Notes: generated by a model from the letters alone, not told the origin. A DNA stretch of 64,000 nucleotides from Halomonas sp. 'Soap Lake #6' (GCF_003031405.1 NZ_CP020469.1:992001-1056000), one strand, 5' to 3'. Numbered from the stretch's first letter, positions 1 to 9,571 are shown. Numbers and translations: made by a program.

Positions 1-885
1 AACCAAATGGCCCAGAACGGTTACTGTGCCCGGCACGCTCAACGTCAGCGAGAAAAGCGTCGAGCGGCCTGTCGCCCGAAACAGAAGCTTGTGCTAGGCA
101 CGGAGCGTTTTGACCTCATCGTTTATATGTTGCGGCGACGCTTGTCTCCCGAACAGATTAGCGGCAAGCTCAAGGCCATGACATTACCTGACCTAAGCGA
201 TGCCTACGTCTGCCGAGAGACGATATACACGGCTATTTATGCCCTGCCCGTTGGCCACCTGCGCAAGGAGCTGATTCACTGCTTGCGACAAGGAAAAACC
301 ACGCGTAAGCCTCGCCGTGGCGAAGTAGATCGACGTGGTCAGATCCCTGACATGGTCAGCATCCACTTACGTCCGCCCGAGGTCAGTAAGCGTGAAATGC
401 CCGGCCACTGGGAAGGCGATCTGATTAAAGGTAAGAATAACGCGTCTGCGGTAGGCACCTTGGTAGAACTTAGCAGTGGCTATCTGATCCTCGCAAAAAT
501 GGACGACGCCACCGCCACATCCGCCGTAGCAGGTTTTAGTGCCGCCCTGAACCGAATGCCGACCACCGCTCGAAAAAGCATGACCTATGATCAGGGGCGT
601 GAAATGACACACCATGCAAAAATTACTCAAGAAACCGGTGTTGCGATTTACTTTTGCGATCCCCATAGCCCCTGGCAACGGGGAGCTAATGAGAATATCA
701 ATGGCCTTATCCGTCAATATTTACCGAAAGGAACAGACCTTTCAGTACATAGCCAGGAAGAGCTGGATGCCATTGCCTTTGAGCTGAATATGCGGCCTCG
801 AAAACGCTTTGATTTTAAATGTCCGATAGAAGTGATGAGCGAGCTGATGGCCAAGTATCATGAGAGCCCATCAACCATCCAGTGA
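1..885 (+). CDS. IS30-family transposase, N-terminus outside window
   Basis: C-terminal 294 codons of an IS30-type DDE transposase; the frame is open to the window edge. Visible elements are the GHWEGDLIKG stretch with the first catalytic Asp, the YDQGREM stretch with the second Asp, and the terminal RGANENINGLIRQYLPKG stretch that carries the catalytic Glu in this family. It matches the intact copy at 2522-3538 without any change. It belongs to the mobile element and has no role in the surrounding pathway. Confidence 0.93.
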   Translation, partial: NQMAQNGYCARHAQRQREKRRAACRPKQKLVLGTERFDLIVYMLRRRLSPEQISGKLKAMTLPDLSDAYVCRETIYTAIYALPVGHLRKELIHCLRQGKTTRKPRRGEVDRRGQIPDMVSIHLRPPEVSKREMPGHWEGDLIKGKNNASAVGTLVELSSGYLILAKMDDATATSAVAGFSAALNRMPTTARKSMTYDQGREMTHHAKITQETGVAIYFCDPHSPWQRGANENINGLIRQYLPKGTDLSVHSQEELDAIAFELNMRPRKRFDFKCPIEVMSELMAKYHESPSTIQ

Positions 886-914
886 GTGTGTTGCACTCAG
901 AGTCTGCATCCGCC
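1..914 (+). mobile_element. IS30-family element, copy 1 (left part outside window)
   Basis: The right 914 bp of an IS30-family insertion sequence. It corresponds base for base, as far as I compared, to the complete copy at 2468-3567 (offset 2653), and the encoded transposase is identical. The right terminal repeat carries GTGTTGCACTCAG followed by the AGTCTGCATCCGCC end at 914. Identity to the second copy implies recent transposition. It sits directly at the 5' side of an ATP-grasp gene and probably removed that gene's start region or promoter. Confidence 0.9.
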
Positions 915-942
915 CTTAGAAAAAACCACTATTGTTGAAAAA

Positions 943-1890
943 ATGAAAAAGCAGGGTTTGGGGCCACAACTTATAGCTTTCGAAGCTGCACTTGATGAAG
1001 CTAAAGTGTCAATGCTTACGAAGTACCTATTTGTTTGTGACAAGGCTGGTAAAAAAGTACTTTTTCATGATGTTAGGGCTAGTGACTCTGCAGCAGCCAA
1101 TTCAGTAACTGAGAAGCGGCTCGTACTTCGTAAAATATTGAAGAATGCAGGCGTGAAAATCCCTAATGCCCGACATGTCCGGACTGCTAACGTAGCAGAA
1201 AAAGCAAGAAAGGGGCTAGGGAAAAGTGTAAATGTATGGTCAGTTGAGTCTGGTAATAAGAAATTATCAGAAGGTGTGACAACACAAAAGCGCTTACAGC
1301 AGGTTTTTGAACGTCATCATGCAGATGGTAAAGGAGTGCTGCTCGAAGAGCACATCTCAGGAGATAGTTTTCGTGTTCTTGTTGTAGGTTCGAAGGTAGT
1401 GGCTGTACTTGGAAAACGGCCTGCCAGCGTTACTGGCAATGGCGAATCGACGATAGAGGAGCTTGTAGAAATAAAGAATGAGAAAAGAAAGGTAAACCCA
1501 TGTTACCTTGGTAAGCTTATTAAGCTTGATAAGGTTGCACAAGCTAGAATTAAGCGAGCAGGACTAACGGCTGATAGTGTACTCCCAGACGGTCAATATT
1601 TTGAGTTAGGAAAGAACTTAGGAATTTCCTCTGGTGGTGAGTTCTTCGATGTTACGGATACTCTTCACCCAGAGGTTGAGGAAGCTGCGATTAATGCAGT
1701 TAAAGCTATACCCGGCCTAGATGTTGCTGGGGTTGATGTTGTGCAATCTAATTCTGGAGATGATGCTAGTTCTTATGTTGTTGGAGTTTGCTGTAATCCA
1801 AATATTGGTATTCATCACTTTCCTATGGAAGGCTCAGCGAGAAATGTAGCGAGAGAGATATGGGTTAATGCACTGAATGCCCTTAAGTGA
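943..1890 (+). CDS. ATP-grasp protein with degenerate active site (5' end cut by IS30)
   Basis: A protein of the GshF/cyanophycin-synthetase ATP-grasp type, about 315 residues from the first in-frame ATG. The open frame continues back to the IS30 end at 914, so a few N-terminal residues and the true start have probably been lost. Recognisable parts are VTGNGESTIEELV, the ISSGGEFFDVTD stretch, GLDVAGVDVV and the closing HHFPMEGSARNVARE. Key positions differ from the sister proteins here: the VVVKP lysine and glycine-rich loop are replaced (NVWSVESGN), and the metal-binding E-x-N before the terminal Pro reads GVCCNP. I infer a non-catalytic or strongly altered paralogue, perhaps a partner subunit of the active ligases nearby. 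No Shine-Dalgarno is clear before the chosen ATG. Base composition is AT-rich like the rest of the island. Confidence 0.7.
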   Translation: MKKQGLGPQLIAFEAALDEAKVSMLTKYLFVCDKAGKKVLFHDVRASDSAAANSVTEKRLVLRKILKNAGVKIPNARHVRTANVAEKARKGLGKSVNVWSVESGNKKLSEGVTTQKRLQQVFERHHADGKGVLLEEHISGDSFRVLVVGSKVVAVLGKRPASVTGNGESTIEELVEIKNEKRKVNPCYLGKLIKLDKVAQARIKRAGLTADSVLPDGQYFELGKNLGISSGGEFFDVTDTLHPEVEEAAINAVKAIPGLDVAGVDVVQSNSGDDASSYVVGVCCNPNIGIHHFPMEGSARNVAREIWVNALNALK

Positions 1891-2467
1891 TGAGATGTGT
1901 TTAAATATTTTTGTTCCATAAGTTGAAGTAAGAAGTGTTTTTAATGGCTAAGTGTAAAATTGGTTTTATACTTTCGTTAAAGACACTTCTTATGCTGTAG
2001 TAATTAATGGATAAAGCTTGTTTCTATAAGGTTGAAAGCCTGAGAGGTCGGGAATGAATAAAATATTCAAAGCTGAATGCTATAAGACGGTTGTTCCATT
2101 GAAGAGGCCCTTTTCTACCTCTCGGTTTACAAGTACTAAATCAACTAACTATATCATCCGGTTGGAGTGTGAGGGAGTTGTAGGGGTAGGGGAGGCTGCC
2201 GCACGTGGTTACAAATTGACGGGAGACCATAAAAAGACTTTACCAAGTGTTATAGAACAAATGCTGGAAATTACTAGAGAGAGTTATATTGATCTCTCTA
2301 GTAAAGATAAAGCCTTAGAGTCGATCAGGCTTATTCTTTCTAAGTTAGAAAAATGTGCAGCAGATAATGCCAGTGAAATTAATAAAAAGAAACCATTCAG
2401 AGGAATACTATCCGGTTTTGATATTGCCTTACTTGATTTGGCTGCGAGAGGATTAAACATTACAGTC

Positions 2468-3567
2468 CTTGGCCGCAGAAACTGAGTGCAACACCTGAGT
2501 ATTTCGCTAAGGTGTTGTCCCATGTCTTACCTCGAACTCAGCATTGAAGAACGTGCCAGCATTCAAGTGGGTCAAGCCCAAGGGATGAGCCTTCGGCATA
2601 TTGCCCAGCTCTTAGGGCGAGCTCCTTCAACCATCTCTCGTGAAATACGCCGTAACCAAATGGCCCAGAACGGTTACTGTGCCCGGCACGCTCAACGTCA
2701 GCGAGAAAAGCGTCGAGCGGCCTGTCGCCCGAAACAGAAGCTTGTGCTAGGCACGGAGCGTTTTGACCTCATCGTTTATATGTTGCGGCGACGCTTGTCT
2801 CCCGAACAGATTAGCGGCAAGCTCAAGGCCATGACATTACCTGACCTAAGCGATGCCTACGTCTGCCGAGAGACGATATACACGGCTATTTATGCCCTGC
2901 CCGTTGGCCACCTGCGCAAGGAGCTGATTCACTGCTTGCGACAAGGAAAAACCACGCGTAAGCCTCGCCGTGGCGAAGTAGATCGACGTGGTCAGATCCC
3001 TGACATGGTCAGCATCCACTTACGTCCGCCCGAGGTCAGTAAGCGTGAAATGCCCGGCCACTGGGAAGGCGATCTGATTAAAGGTAAGAATAACGCGTCT
3101 GCGGTAGGCACCTTGGTAGAACTTAGCAGTGGCTATCTGATCCTCGCAAAAATGGACGACGCCACCGCCACATCCGCCGTAGCAGGTTTTAGTGCCGCCC
3201 TGAACCGAATGCCGACCACCGCTCGAAAAAGCATGACCTATGATCAGGGGCGTGAAATGACACACCATGCAAAAATTACTCAAGAAACCGGTGTTGCGAT
3301 TTACTTTTGCGATCCCCATAGCCCCTGGCAACGGGGAGCTAATGAGAATATCAATGGCCTTATCCGTCAATATTTACCGAAAGGAACAGACCTTTCAGTA
3401 CATAGCCAGGAAGAGCTGGATGCCATTGCCTTTGAGCTGAATATGCGGCCTCGAAAACGCTTTGATTTTAAATGTCCGATAGAAGTGATGAGCGAGCTGA
3501 TGGCCAAGTATCATGAGAGCCCATCAACCATCCAGTGAGTGTGTTGCACTCAGAGTCTGCATCCGCC
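2468..3567 (+). mobile_element. Complete IS30-family insertion sequence, copy 2
   Basis: An 1100-bp element bounded by imperfect inverted repeats of about 27 bp. The inner 13 bp (CTGAGTGCAACAC and its complement) match perfectly; the outer part matches partly. A GTC target duplication is visible at 2465-2467 and 3568-3570, and removing one copy restores the host reading frame. It encodes one transposase. A second, apparently identical copy ends at 914 in the same orientation, so the two bracket 1.55 kb in composite-transposon fashion. Confidence 0.95.
2522..3538 (+). CDS. IS30-family transposase
   Basis: Cuts and joins DNA for transposition of the surrounding element. The 338-residue protein has an N-terminal helix-turn-helix (LSIEERASIQVGQAQGMS, then RHIAQLLGRAPSTISREI), which is typical of IS30 transposases, and a DDE core in the C-terminal half. 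Length fits the family. I chose the ATG of MSYLELS because homologues begin at this S-x-L-E-x-R-x-x-I region; an upstream in-frame ATG at 2486 lies close to the terminal repeat and is less likely. Confidence 0.95.
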   Translation: MSYLELSIEERASIQVGQAQGMSLRHIAQLLGRAPSTISREIRRNQMAQNGYCARHAQRQREKRRAACRPKQKLVLGTERFDLIVYMLRRRLSPEQISGKLKAMTLPDLSDAYVCRETIYTAIYALPVGHLRKELIHCLRQGKTTRKPRRGEVDRRGQIPDMVSIHLRPPEVSKREMPGHWEGDLIKGKNNASAVGTLVELSSGYLILAKMDDATATSAVAGFSAALNRMPTTARKSMTYDQGREMTHHAKITQETGVAIYFCDPHSPWQRGANENINGLIRQYLPKGTDLSVHSQEELDAIAFELNMRPRKRFDFKCPIEVMSELMAKYHESPSTIQ

Positions 3568-5742
3568 GTCTCTTCTCTTTTAGGCCAGAAAAGACAGCAT
3601 GCATATGTTTCAGCTTCCACACTTTCAGCATCAAAAAGTTCTAGTGAAATATTAGATAGACTGCGCAATCAAGCCAAAAAATTCAGTGCATTTCGCTGCA
3701 AAGGAGCTGCTGATCACACAGAAAATCTTCATAGATTAACTTTTATGAGAGAAGTTAATCAGGAGCTATCGAAAAATACGGCTTATTGGCTAGACTTGAA
3801 TGAAGCTCTTTCTCCAGAAAGTGCAGGTGAGTTTATAAAGCTTGTTGTTAGTTGGATGAAAGAAGAGAAAAATAAAAATCAGTTAATGATTTTGGAACAG
3901 CCAGTACCTAAGAAATTTGTTCGAGAACTATGTGCCCTGCAGAAACTGTGCGATGATTTATTGCCTGAGAGCCATGGCAAAATAGCTATTATGGCTGATG
4001 AGTCTCTGTGGGATTTAGAAGACTTTAAGCAGCTTATGCATTATGGTGGCTGTAGTGCTATCAATATTAAAGTTCCCAAAGTTGGTGGCCTGATTAAGGC
4101 CTTACAGCTTGGCGAGTACGTGAATAAACACTCTCCAGAGACAATGGTATATATTGGTGGCATGATTGGTACAAGCGATATAATGGGGCGGGCTATATAT
4201 AATCTATATAAATCACTTCCAAGAATTGATTTCTGTACTACTTCTCCAGCACGAAATGTAGAAAAAAACTTAGCTATCACACCTCTGGAATATACTTCAC
4301 CAGAGTCAAGTGAGATATTGCTTGGTACTGGATTTGGCTTAGGTAGTGATTTGGATTACCAAGCTATAGAAGAGTTTAAAGATAGGGGGCCTTGGGAAGT
4401 AGACGGACTCAGTGTAATTGAGAGCAATTCTTTCGATGATACTAATTATTATGATAGAGGAGAGTTGTTAGGCTTCAAACAGAAGGAACTTGATAGTCAT
4501 CTTATTGAGCGTGAGGCTTTACTGCTTGGATTAAGCACAACGAGAGCGTCTTTAACTCATTTTTCTGTTTCTCACCCTGATAGTGATAGAAAAATTACGT
4601 TTCGCTGGACAATGGCATCTGGGTTACCTAAGAGCACAAGGCTTATTTGTCAGAAAAAAGATATTGCTAAGCAGAAGTTCAAAGCGGCGGGTGCTCCTGT
4701 TGCTGAAGGAACTGTATTTGATGTAGGAACGAGTTTAAACAAGGTAGTTGAATATGTAGAATCAATTGGTTGGCCTGTAGTTGTTAAGCCAGGTGTTGGA
4801 ACTGGTGGCGTTGGCGTGGTTGCGAATATTCAGAAAGTTGAAGACTTAAAATGGGCAATAAATAACATCGAAACTAGTAAGGTTACCAATAGTAGAAATG
4901 ATGGTACGTTTATTGTTGAAAAACATGTGACTGGAATAGAATTACGTGTACTGGTTGCAGGCGGAAAAGCCCTAAGTGCTGTCGAAAGAATACAGCCTCA
5001 TATAGTTGGCGATGGGGTAAATAATATTAGCCAATTGATTAATATTAAAAATAATGCTAGATCTAAAAACCCTAACCTTTCTAATAGTAAACTGAAGAAA
5101 GGTGAAGCTACTAAGTTTGAGCTCAAGAGACAGGGTAAAACTCTTGGCTCTATTCCGGATGCTGGAGAAGTTGTTACAATAAGCCCTGTTTTTTCTATCA
5201 GCCAAGGAGCTGATAGCCGATCAGTAATTGATCTTGTTCACCCATCTGTACTTAAGGCAGCAGTGAAAGCTGTCGAGGGTGTAGAGGGACTCTATGAAAC
5301 GGGTGTAGACTTTATTCTTCAAGACTATACTCTGCCAGTAGATGGGCAGCAAGCCTGTATCTGTGAGGTTAACTACAGCCCTGCTATTTCCTCTGCACAC
5401 TTTCCAATGTATGGGCCGGCTGTAAATGTGGCTCGTGAGTTTCTGTGTTCTGTTCTAGCCCGAAAGTGGGGGAAAGATTATTCTCACCTTGAGACAAAAG
5501 TTGACACTTCTAGCGGATTGCGTATTGAAGTTGAAAATGGGTTAGATAAAGGTGAAATTCGTGAGTTGCTTCAACTTTTTTCGAAGGAAGGAGTTGACTG
5601 CCAAGTAGATAGCTATAAATTTACTACTGTTTTAACTTGCAAGGGCGAGTTTTCTAAGATAGTAACCTGTCCCTCTGTAGTATCGAAACTGATAAGTAGT
5701 ACTGAAAATGTCAGAAATGTAGCTTCCTATCTTATTGGCTAA

Positions 5743-6090
5743 AATCACCCTCAGTGCAACACCATTCTTATAGAAGAGCGGTGTTGCACCATACGATATG
5801 TTGATTCTATAAGCTATTGTTCGGGCTGCTAATATTGATTAGTCATACTTGTTATCGATTGAGTTTGGCATAGACAATGGTTTTGGCTTTTTGTGCAGAA
5901 CCATTTTATGGTGAGATCCAGAATAACAGAATGTCTAGATATTATATAGTGAGTTTGCCAAAGGCGCCCTAGACAATTATCTGTAAAAAGTGATTAAGTT
6001 TTACAACTTAAATTTTTACTGCTTTTGAGGGTAATAGTTGCAGATAGCGTCATAATATTATTGATGTAAACCTTATATAGGGGGTGTTTG
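5743..6090 (+). other. AT-rich intergenic leader with IS-end-like hairpin
   Basis: About 350 bp without a supportable gene between the interrupted fusion gene and the acylphosphatase-MmgE/PrpD gene. It holds the hairpin annotated at 5754-5789. The rest is AT-rich and probably carries the promoter of the next gene, but I cannot assign -35 and -10 boxes with confidence. Confidence 0.4.
5754..5789 (+). repeat. 10-bp perfect palindrome matching the IS30 terminal repeat core
   Basis: GTGCAACACC, a 16-bp loop, then GGTGTTGCAC. The arms equal the innermost part of the IS30 terminal repeats found at 2468 and 3567. No T-run follows, so it is a poor intrinsic terminator. It may be a relic or a preferred target, since IS30-type elements are known to insert near sequences resembling their own ends. 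Confidence 0.6.
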
Positions 6091-7803
6091 ATGGAACATG
6101 TTTCGAAGGAAGTTCTTTGTAAATATTTTATTTTTCAAGGAGCTGTCCAAGGCGTAGGCTTTAGGAAATGGGTGAAAAGAAAAGCTATTGCTCTTGGTAT
6201 TAATGGCTGGGTATCAAATTTAGAAAATGACAAAGTGCAAGGGTATTTTCAAGGTGATGAAGACAACATAGTTAAGTTGTTGAATAGTTGTGCCGCTGGG
6301 CCATCTTTGTCTAATGTTAGTGCTATTTATACTTCTGTAGTTTGTGACTTGACCTTTCAGAACTTTTCAATAAAGAAGAACTCCCATTTTCCTGAGCATG
6401 AACTTGATTTGTTAGAGCCATATGGGGACATAGATAGAGCCGCTGCTTTTTCTTTATTTCCTGCAAAACTTAAAAGAGGTCAGCGTAAAGAGATATTTAG
6501 ATATGTTCGTGCAGTCGATTATAGTGATCTTTCTAAAATAGATATAGAGCGTTCTAAGCTGTTAATTTTAGACGCGATTGGCCTTATTTGCTTAGCTTCT
6601 ACTGATCCAAGAATGGATTCAGTCCGAAAGATTGGTCTTGAACTGTCTGGTAATTTAGAAGAGGTATCTGTTCTTGGTTTAGAACGTAAGGTTTCTGCTC
6701 CTGCCGCTGCGTTCATTAATGCTGCATATATGCAGCTTCATGATTTTAATGACGGCCACAGAGAGGCAACGGCATTAGGTGGTGATCCACACCCTGGAAG
6801 ATCATTGGTGCCTTCTGCTCTTGTGGAAGCTGGGCTTTTAAAAGTAAGTGGAAAAGATTTAATTACAGCCGTTGCTATTGGTTATGATGTTGCTTCTAAA
6901 ATCAGAGGCCGTAGAGACTTAAAACCTAAACACCCGGAATATGCCTCTGCAGCTGTAAGTGCAAAGCTTAGAAATTTTTCAACCAATATGATTTCAAATG
7001 CTCTTGGCTATGCAGGTTATTTATCTGCTAGTTTGTATGGTAAAAGGGCGAGCGGCTTTCATAGCAATGTTCTTTCTAAGGGATTCCAAGCCTATAATGG
7101 GTTAATAGCAGCTCGAGTTGCTGAAGCTGGGCAGCAAGGTCCGAATATTGAATTTGACTCTACTCGTACACTGCCTTTTTTGCTGTCAGAAGCCGGATCA
7201 GGTTTTGAAGTTTCTAAAGTATATATAAAACCTTATCCAACATGTAGAATGACACATAGCCCTATAGCTGCTCTAGAACATGCCATGAACTCACTGGATG
7301 TTGGGCATACGGAAATAGAGAGTATATTAGTAAAGCAGCTACCGGCTGGTATGTATATCGCTAAAAAAAAGCCCAGGCCTGGAATTAATTATAAGCAAGC
7401 TCAGTTTAATCTTTTTTATTGCTTAGCGCGATATGCCTTTGATCGAAAGATGGGCGTTGAGCAGTTCTCAGAAGAGAAGTGTTCTGAAAAAGCATTATTT
7501 GAATTTATAGAAAAAATTGAAGTTGTTAAGGATGCTGCTCTTTCTAAAGGCTATCCACTTAAAAAGAGGTCTGCTAGCGTAGAGATAAAAACATATGACG
7601 GTCGAAGCTTCGCTTGTCAAGTAGATTTAGCCCCTGGTAGTGCTGAAGACCTTGAGGAGAGTCTCGTCGCTGAAAAATTTTATAAAAATTGTGATGGCGT
7701 TATTAGCAGTGATAACGCTAAGAATTTATATGATATGGTAATGTCGATCGAAGAAATTGAAGATGTATCATTATTTTCTGAGAAAATGAAAGATGCTTTG
7801 TGA
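6091..7803 (+). CDS. Acylphosphatase-MmgE/PrpD fusion protein
   Basis: A 570-residue, two-domain protein with no signal peptide. Residues 10-95 form an acylphosphatase: QGAVQGVGFRKW supplies the phosphate-binding Arg25 and GWVSNLEND the catalytic Asn43. Residues from about 120 to 560 form an MmgE/PrpD domain, with HDFNDGH, GDPHPGRSLVPSAL and KPYPTCRMTHSPIAA. Known MmgE/PrpD members are 2-methylcitrate dehydratase, cis-aconitate decarboxylase and iminodisuccinate epimerase, so the domain could dehydrate, decarboxylate or epimerise a carboxylic or amino acid substrate. The acylphosphatase could hydrolyse acyl-phosphate intermediates of the neighbouring ATP-grasp ligases; this is inference. I chose ATG 6091 because GGGGTG lies four bases before it. 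I know of no described protein with this architecture. Confidence 0.8.
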   Translation: MEHVSKEVLCKYFIFQGAVQGVGFRKWVKRKAIALGINGWVSNLENDKVQGYFQGDEDNIVKLLNSCAAGPSLSNVSAIYTSVVCDLTFQNFSIKKNSHFPEHELDLLEPYGDIDRAAAFSLFPAKLKRGQRKEIFRYVRAVDYSDLSKIDIERSKLLILDAIGLICLASTDPRMDSVRKIGLELSGNLEEVSVLGLERKVSAPAAAFINAAYMQLHDFNDGHREATALGGDPHPGRSLVPSALVEAGLLKVSGKDLITAVAIGYDVASKIRGRRDLKPKHPEYASAAVSAKLRNFSTNMISNALGYAGYLSASLYGKRASGFHSNVLSKGFQAYNGLIAARVAEAGQQGPNIEFDSTRTLPFLLSEAGSGFEVSKVYIKPYPTCRMTHSPIAALEHAMNSLDVGHTEIESILVKQLPAGMYIAKKKPRPGINYKQAQFNLFYCLARYAFDRKMGVEQFSEEKCSEKALFEFIEKIEVVKDAALSKGYPLKKRSASVEIKTYDGRSFACQVDLAPGSAEDLEESLVAEKFYKNCDGVISSDNAKNLYDMVMSIEEIEDVSLFSEKMKDAL

Positions 7804-8004
7804 TTACCTGATATGGTTGAGTGTTGAATCTTAGGTACTATGGTTTATAGAGTGGTTTTCAAGACTCTTCATTGAGGTGTCCTATATTTGAAGCTCTTTA
7901 GGGTATATGATCATTTATTCGGGGTGATACTGATTCTCTTTTTATGGGTTGAATTTTGATTTAATCTCTGAGATTTTAAATAAAACTTCTTGTTCGAGGG
8001 TGTT

Positions 8005-9315
8005 ATGGAAAATAATTTTGATGTTCATATTATTGGTGGTGTTCCGCGTAATCTTAAAGGCCATCAAATGATAGAGGCTGAGGCCTGGTTAATGGGGTTG
8101 TCGACTGTTCGTACTTCAGGTACAGTGTTTAACATCATACTTCCGAACGAAGATAGTATTGGATTCTCTTATTCGCGGCTTCAGAATGCTCCAAAGAAAT
8201 CGATACTTATAGCTAAAAATAAAGAAATGACTAAAGAAGTGCTAAAGTCATCTAACTTGCCTGTAGCAGAAGGGCAGGTTTTTGAATCAACACAAGTTGA
8301 TGAAGCGGTCGAATTTGCAAAAAAAATTGGCTATCCAGTAGTTGTTAAACCTATTAGTGGAAAGCAAGGTAGAGGCGTTTTTGCAAATTTACAAACTGAC
8401 AGCGAATTGAAAAAATCTTTTGTAAAGTCTAGTCAAGAAGGCTTTAAAGATTCAAGGCTAATTGTTGAAAAACACATTAAAGGAAAAGACTTTCGGGTTT
8501 TTTCTACTCGTGACCGAGTATGCTCAGTAGTTGAGCGTATTCCAGCCTTTGTTGTAGGTGATGGTATCTCCACAATTTCCGAATTAGTTGTGCAAAAAAA
8601 TGAAAGGCGAAAGTATAATCCTCGTTATTTTTCTACTCCCATTAATGAAAATAATGATCTAGACTTGTTGGCTCGTCAAGGGTATTCCGCTAATAGTATT
8701 CCAGAAAGCGGTGCTCACATTAGATTGAGTTCAACAGCAAATTTGTCGAGAGGGGGGGAAAGCCGTGAATGTATAGATGTAACACATCCATCAATACTTG
8801 AGGTTGCAAGTCTGGCCGTGCGAGCAATACCAGGTCTGGAGTATGCGGGTGTTGATATTCTCATGGAAGACCCTAGCATACCTATTGATGGGCAGGATTT
8901 CTCAATTGTTGAAATTAATAGCGCTCCAATGTTAGTCATGCATCCTTTCCCAGGTTCGGGAAAACCGCGCAATGTTCCGCGCATGATTGTTGAAGACCTG
9001 TTGATTAAAAATGGGTTTAGCGCTAACAACCCTGTAAGTGAAGATTGTGTTTTTGCAAAAATAATAGTCACAGGTACGGTTAGAAAGGTTGGCTATTTAA
9101 AATGGATTAAAGCAAAAATGGATAATCTTGAGCTGAAGGGATACGTTCGTGTTTCCAGTGACTTTGTTGAAGCATATGTAGAGGGATGCCCCCACCGTAT
9201 AAGTCTGTTAACAGCTGCTTGCTTAAAAGGTTCTGCACGCTCCCTGCCCAAAGAAGTAAAAACTTATCCAATGTTAAAACAGGATTTCGACTCAGAAGTT
9301 GCCGGTTTTGTATGA
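8005..9315 (+). CDS. ATP-grasp ligase with degenerate acylphosphatase-like C-terminus
   Basis: A 436-residue cytosolic protein. After a roughly 65-residue N-terminal segment it has a GshF/CphA-type ATP-grasp fold: VVVKP with Lys115, a glycine-rich loop, VVGDGISTISELV, NLSRGGESRECIDVTHP, GVDIL with Asp284, and the metal-binding VEINSAP (Glu303, Asn305). It should activate a carboxylate as acyl phosphate and join it to an amine. Residues 347-425 resemble acylphosphatase (VTGTVRKVGYLKW), but the Arg is Leu365 and the catalytic Asn is Val383, so hydrolysis is unlikely; a structural or binding role is my inference. The start is ATG 8005 behind GAGGG. It follows the active acylphosphatase-MmgE/PrpD gene by 200 bp in the same direction. 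Confidence 0.82.
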   Translation: MENNFDVHIIGGVPRNLKGHQMIEAEAWLMGLSTVRTSGTVFNIILPNEDSIGFSYSRLQNAPKKSILIAKNKEMTKEVLKSSNLPVAEGQVFESTQVDEAVEFAKKIGYPVVVKPISGKQGRGVFANLQTDSELKKSFVKSSQEGFKDSRLIVEKHIKGKDFRVFSTRDRVCSVVERIPAFVVGDGISTISELVVQKNERRKYNPRYFSTPINENNDLDLLARQGYSANSIPESGAHIRLSSTANLSRGGESRECIDVTHPSILEVASLAVRAIPGLEYAGVDILMEDPSIPIDGQDFSIVEINSAPMLVMHPFPGSGKPRNVPRMIVEDLLIKNGFSANNPVSEDCVFAKIIVTGTVRKVGYLKWIKAKMDNLELKGYVRVSSDFVEAYVEGCPHRISLLTAACLKGSARSLPKEVKTYPMLKQDFDSEVAGFV

Positions 9316-9571
9316 TTTTGGCTTGGTGCCTTTGTGATGAGGTAGTAAATTCGCGCGACCTGATTAGAGACACCAATATTTACTGAGAATATCACTAAGT
9401 GGCAGTATGTAAATAACTGTGATTTTCAATCCAGTTGTCCAAATAGCTGCCTCTGCAGGCTCTTTATTAGGAGCAACTTCCTGCTATTTGCCAGATACCG
9501 AGCTAGGTAAGTGACTCTGCATAAACCATCGTGTATAAGGAAAAAAAACACACAGAGAGGAATGCGGAACC

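Larger units (their letters stand above)
2054..5742 (+). pseudogene. Dipeptide-epimerase/ATP-grasp fusion gene interrupted by IS30
   Basis: One gene split by the IS at 2468-3567. Codons 1-138 lie before it and the rest after it. Deleting the IS plus one GTC target copy rejoins I-T-V-S-S-L-L-G in frame, matching the intact paralogue at 14501-17143, and gives an 861-residue protein. The N-terminal half is an enolase-superfamily domain with RCK, D in WLDLNEAL, E in LEQPVP, D in MADESLW, K in INIKVPK and a terminal SDLD, the pattern of L-Ala-D/L-Glu-type dipeptide epimerases. The second half is a GshF/CphA-type ATP-grasp ligase (VVVKPGVGTGG, CEVNYSPA), followed by an 80-residue alpha/beta tail. 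The likely role was peptide bond formation coupled to epimerisation. The start ATG has a GAGAGG Shine-Dalgarno. The 3' part alone might still give a truncated protein containing the ATP-grasp domain. Confidence 0.85.

Noticed and set aside
367..717. Minus-strand open frame of 116 codons, repeated at 3020-3370
   Set aside because: It is the antisense shadow of the IS30 transposase in both copies; it has no start signal and no recognisable domain.
3535..5742. Independent gene starting at GTG 3535
   Set aside because: The start lies inside the IS30 right end; the true gene begins at 2054 and is interrupted.
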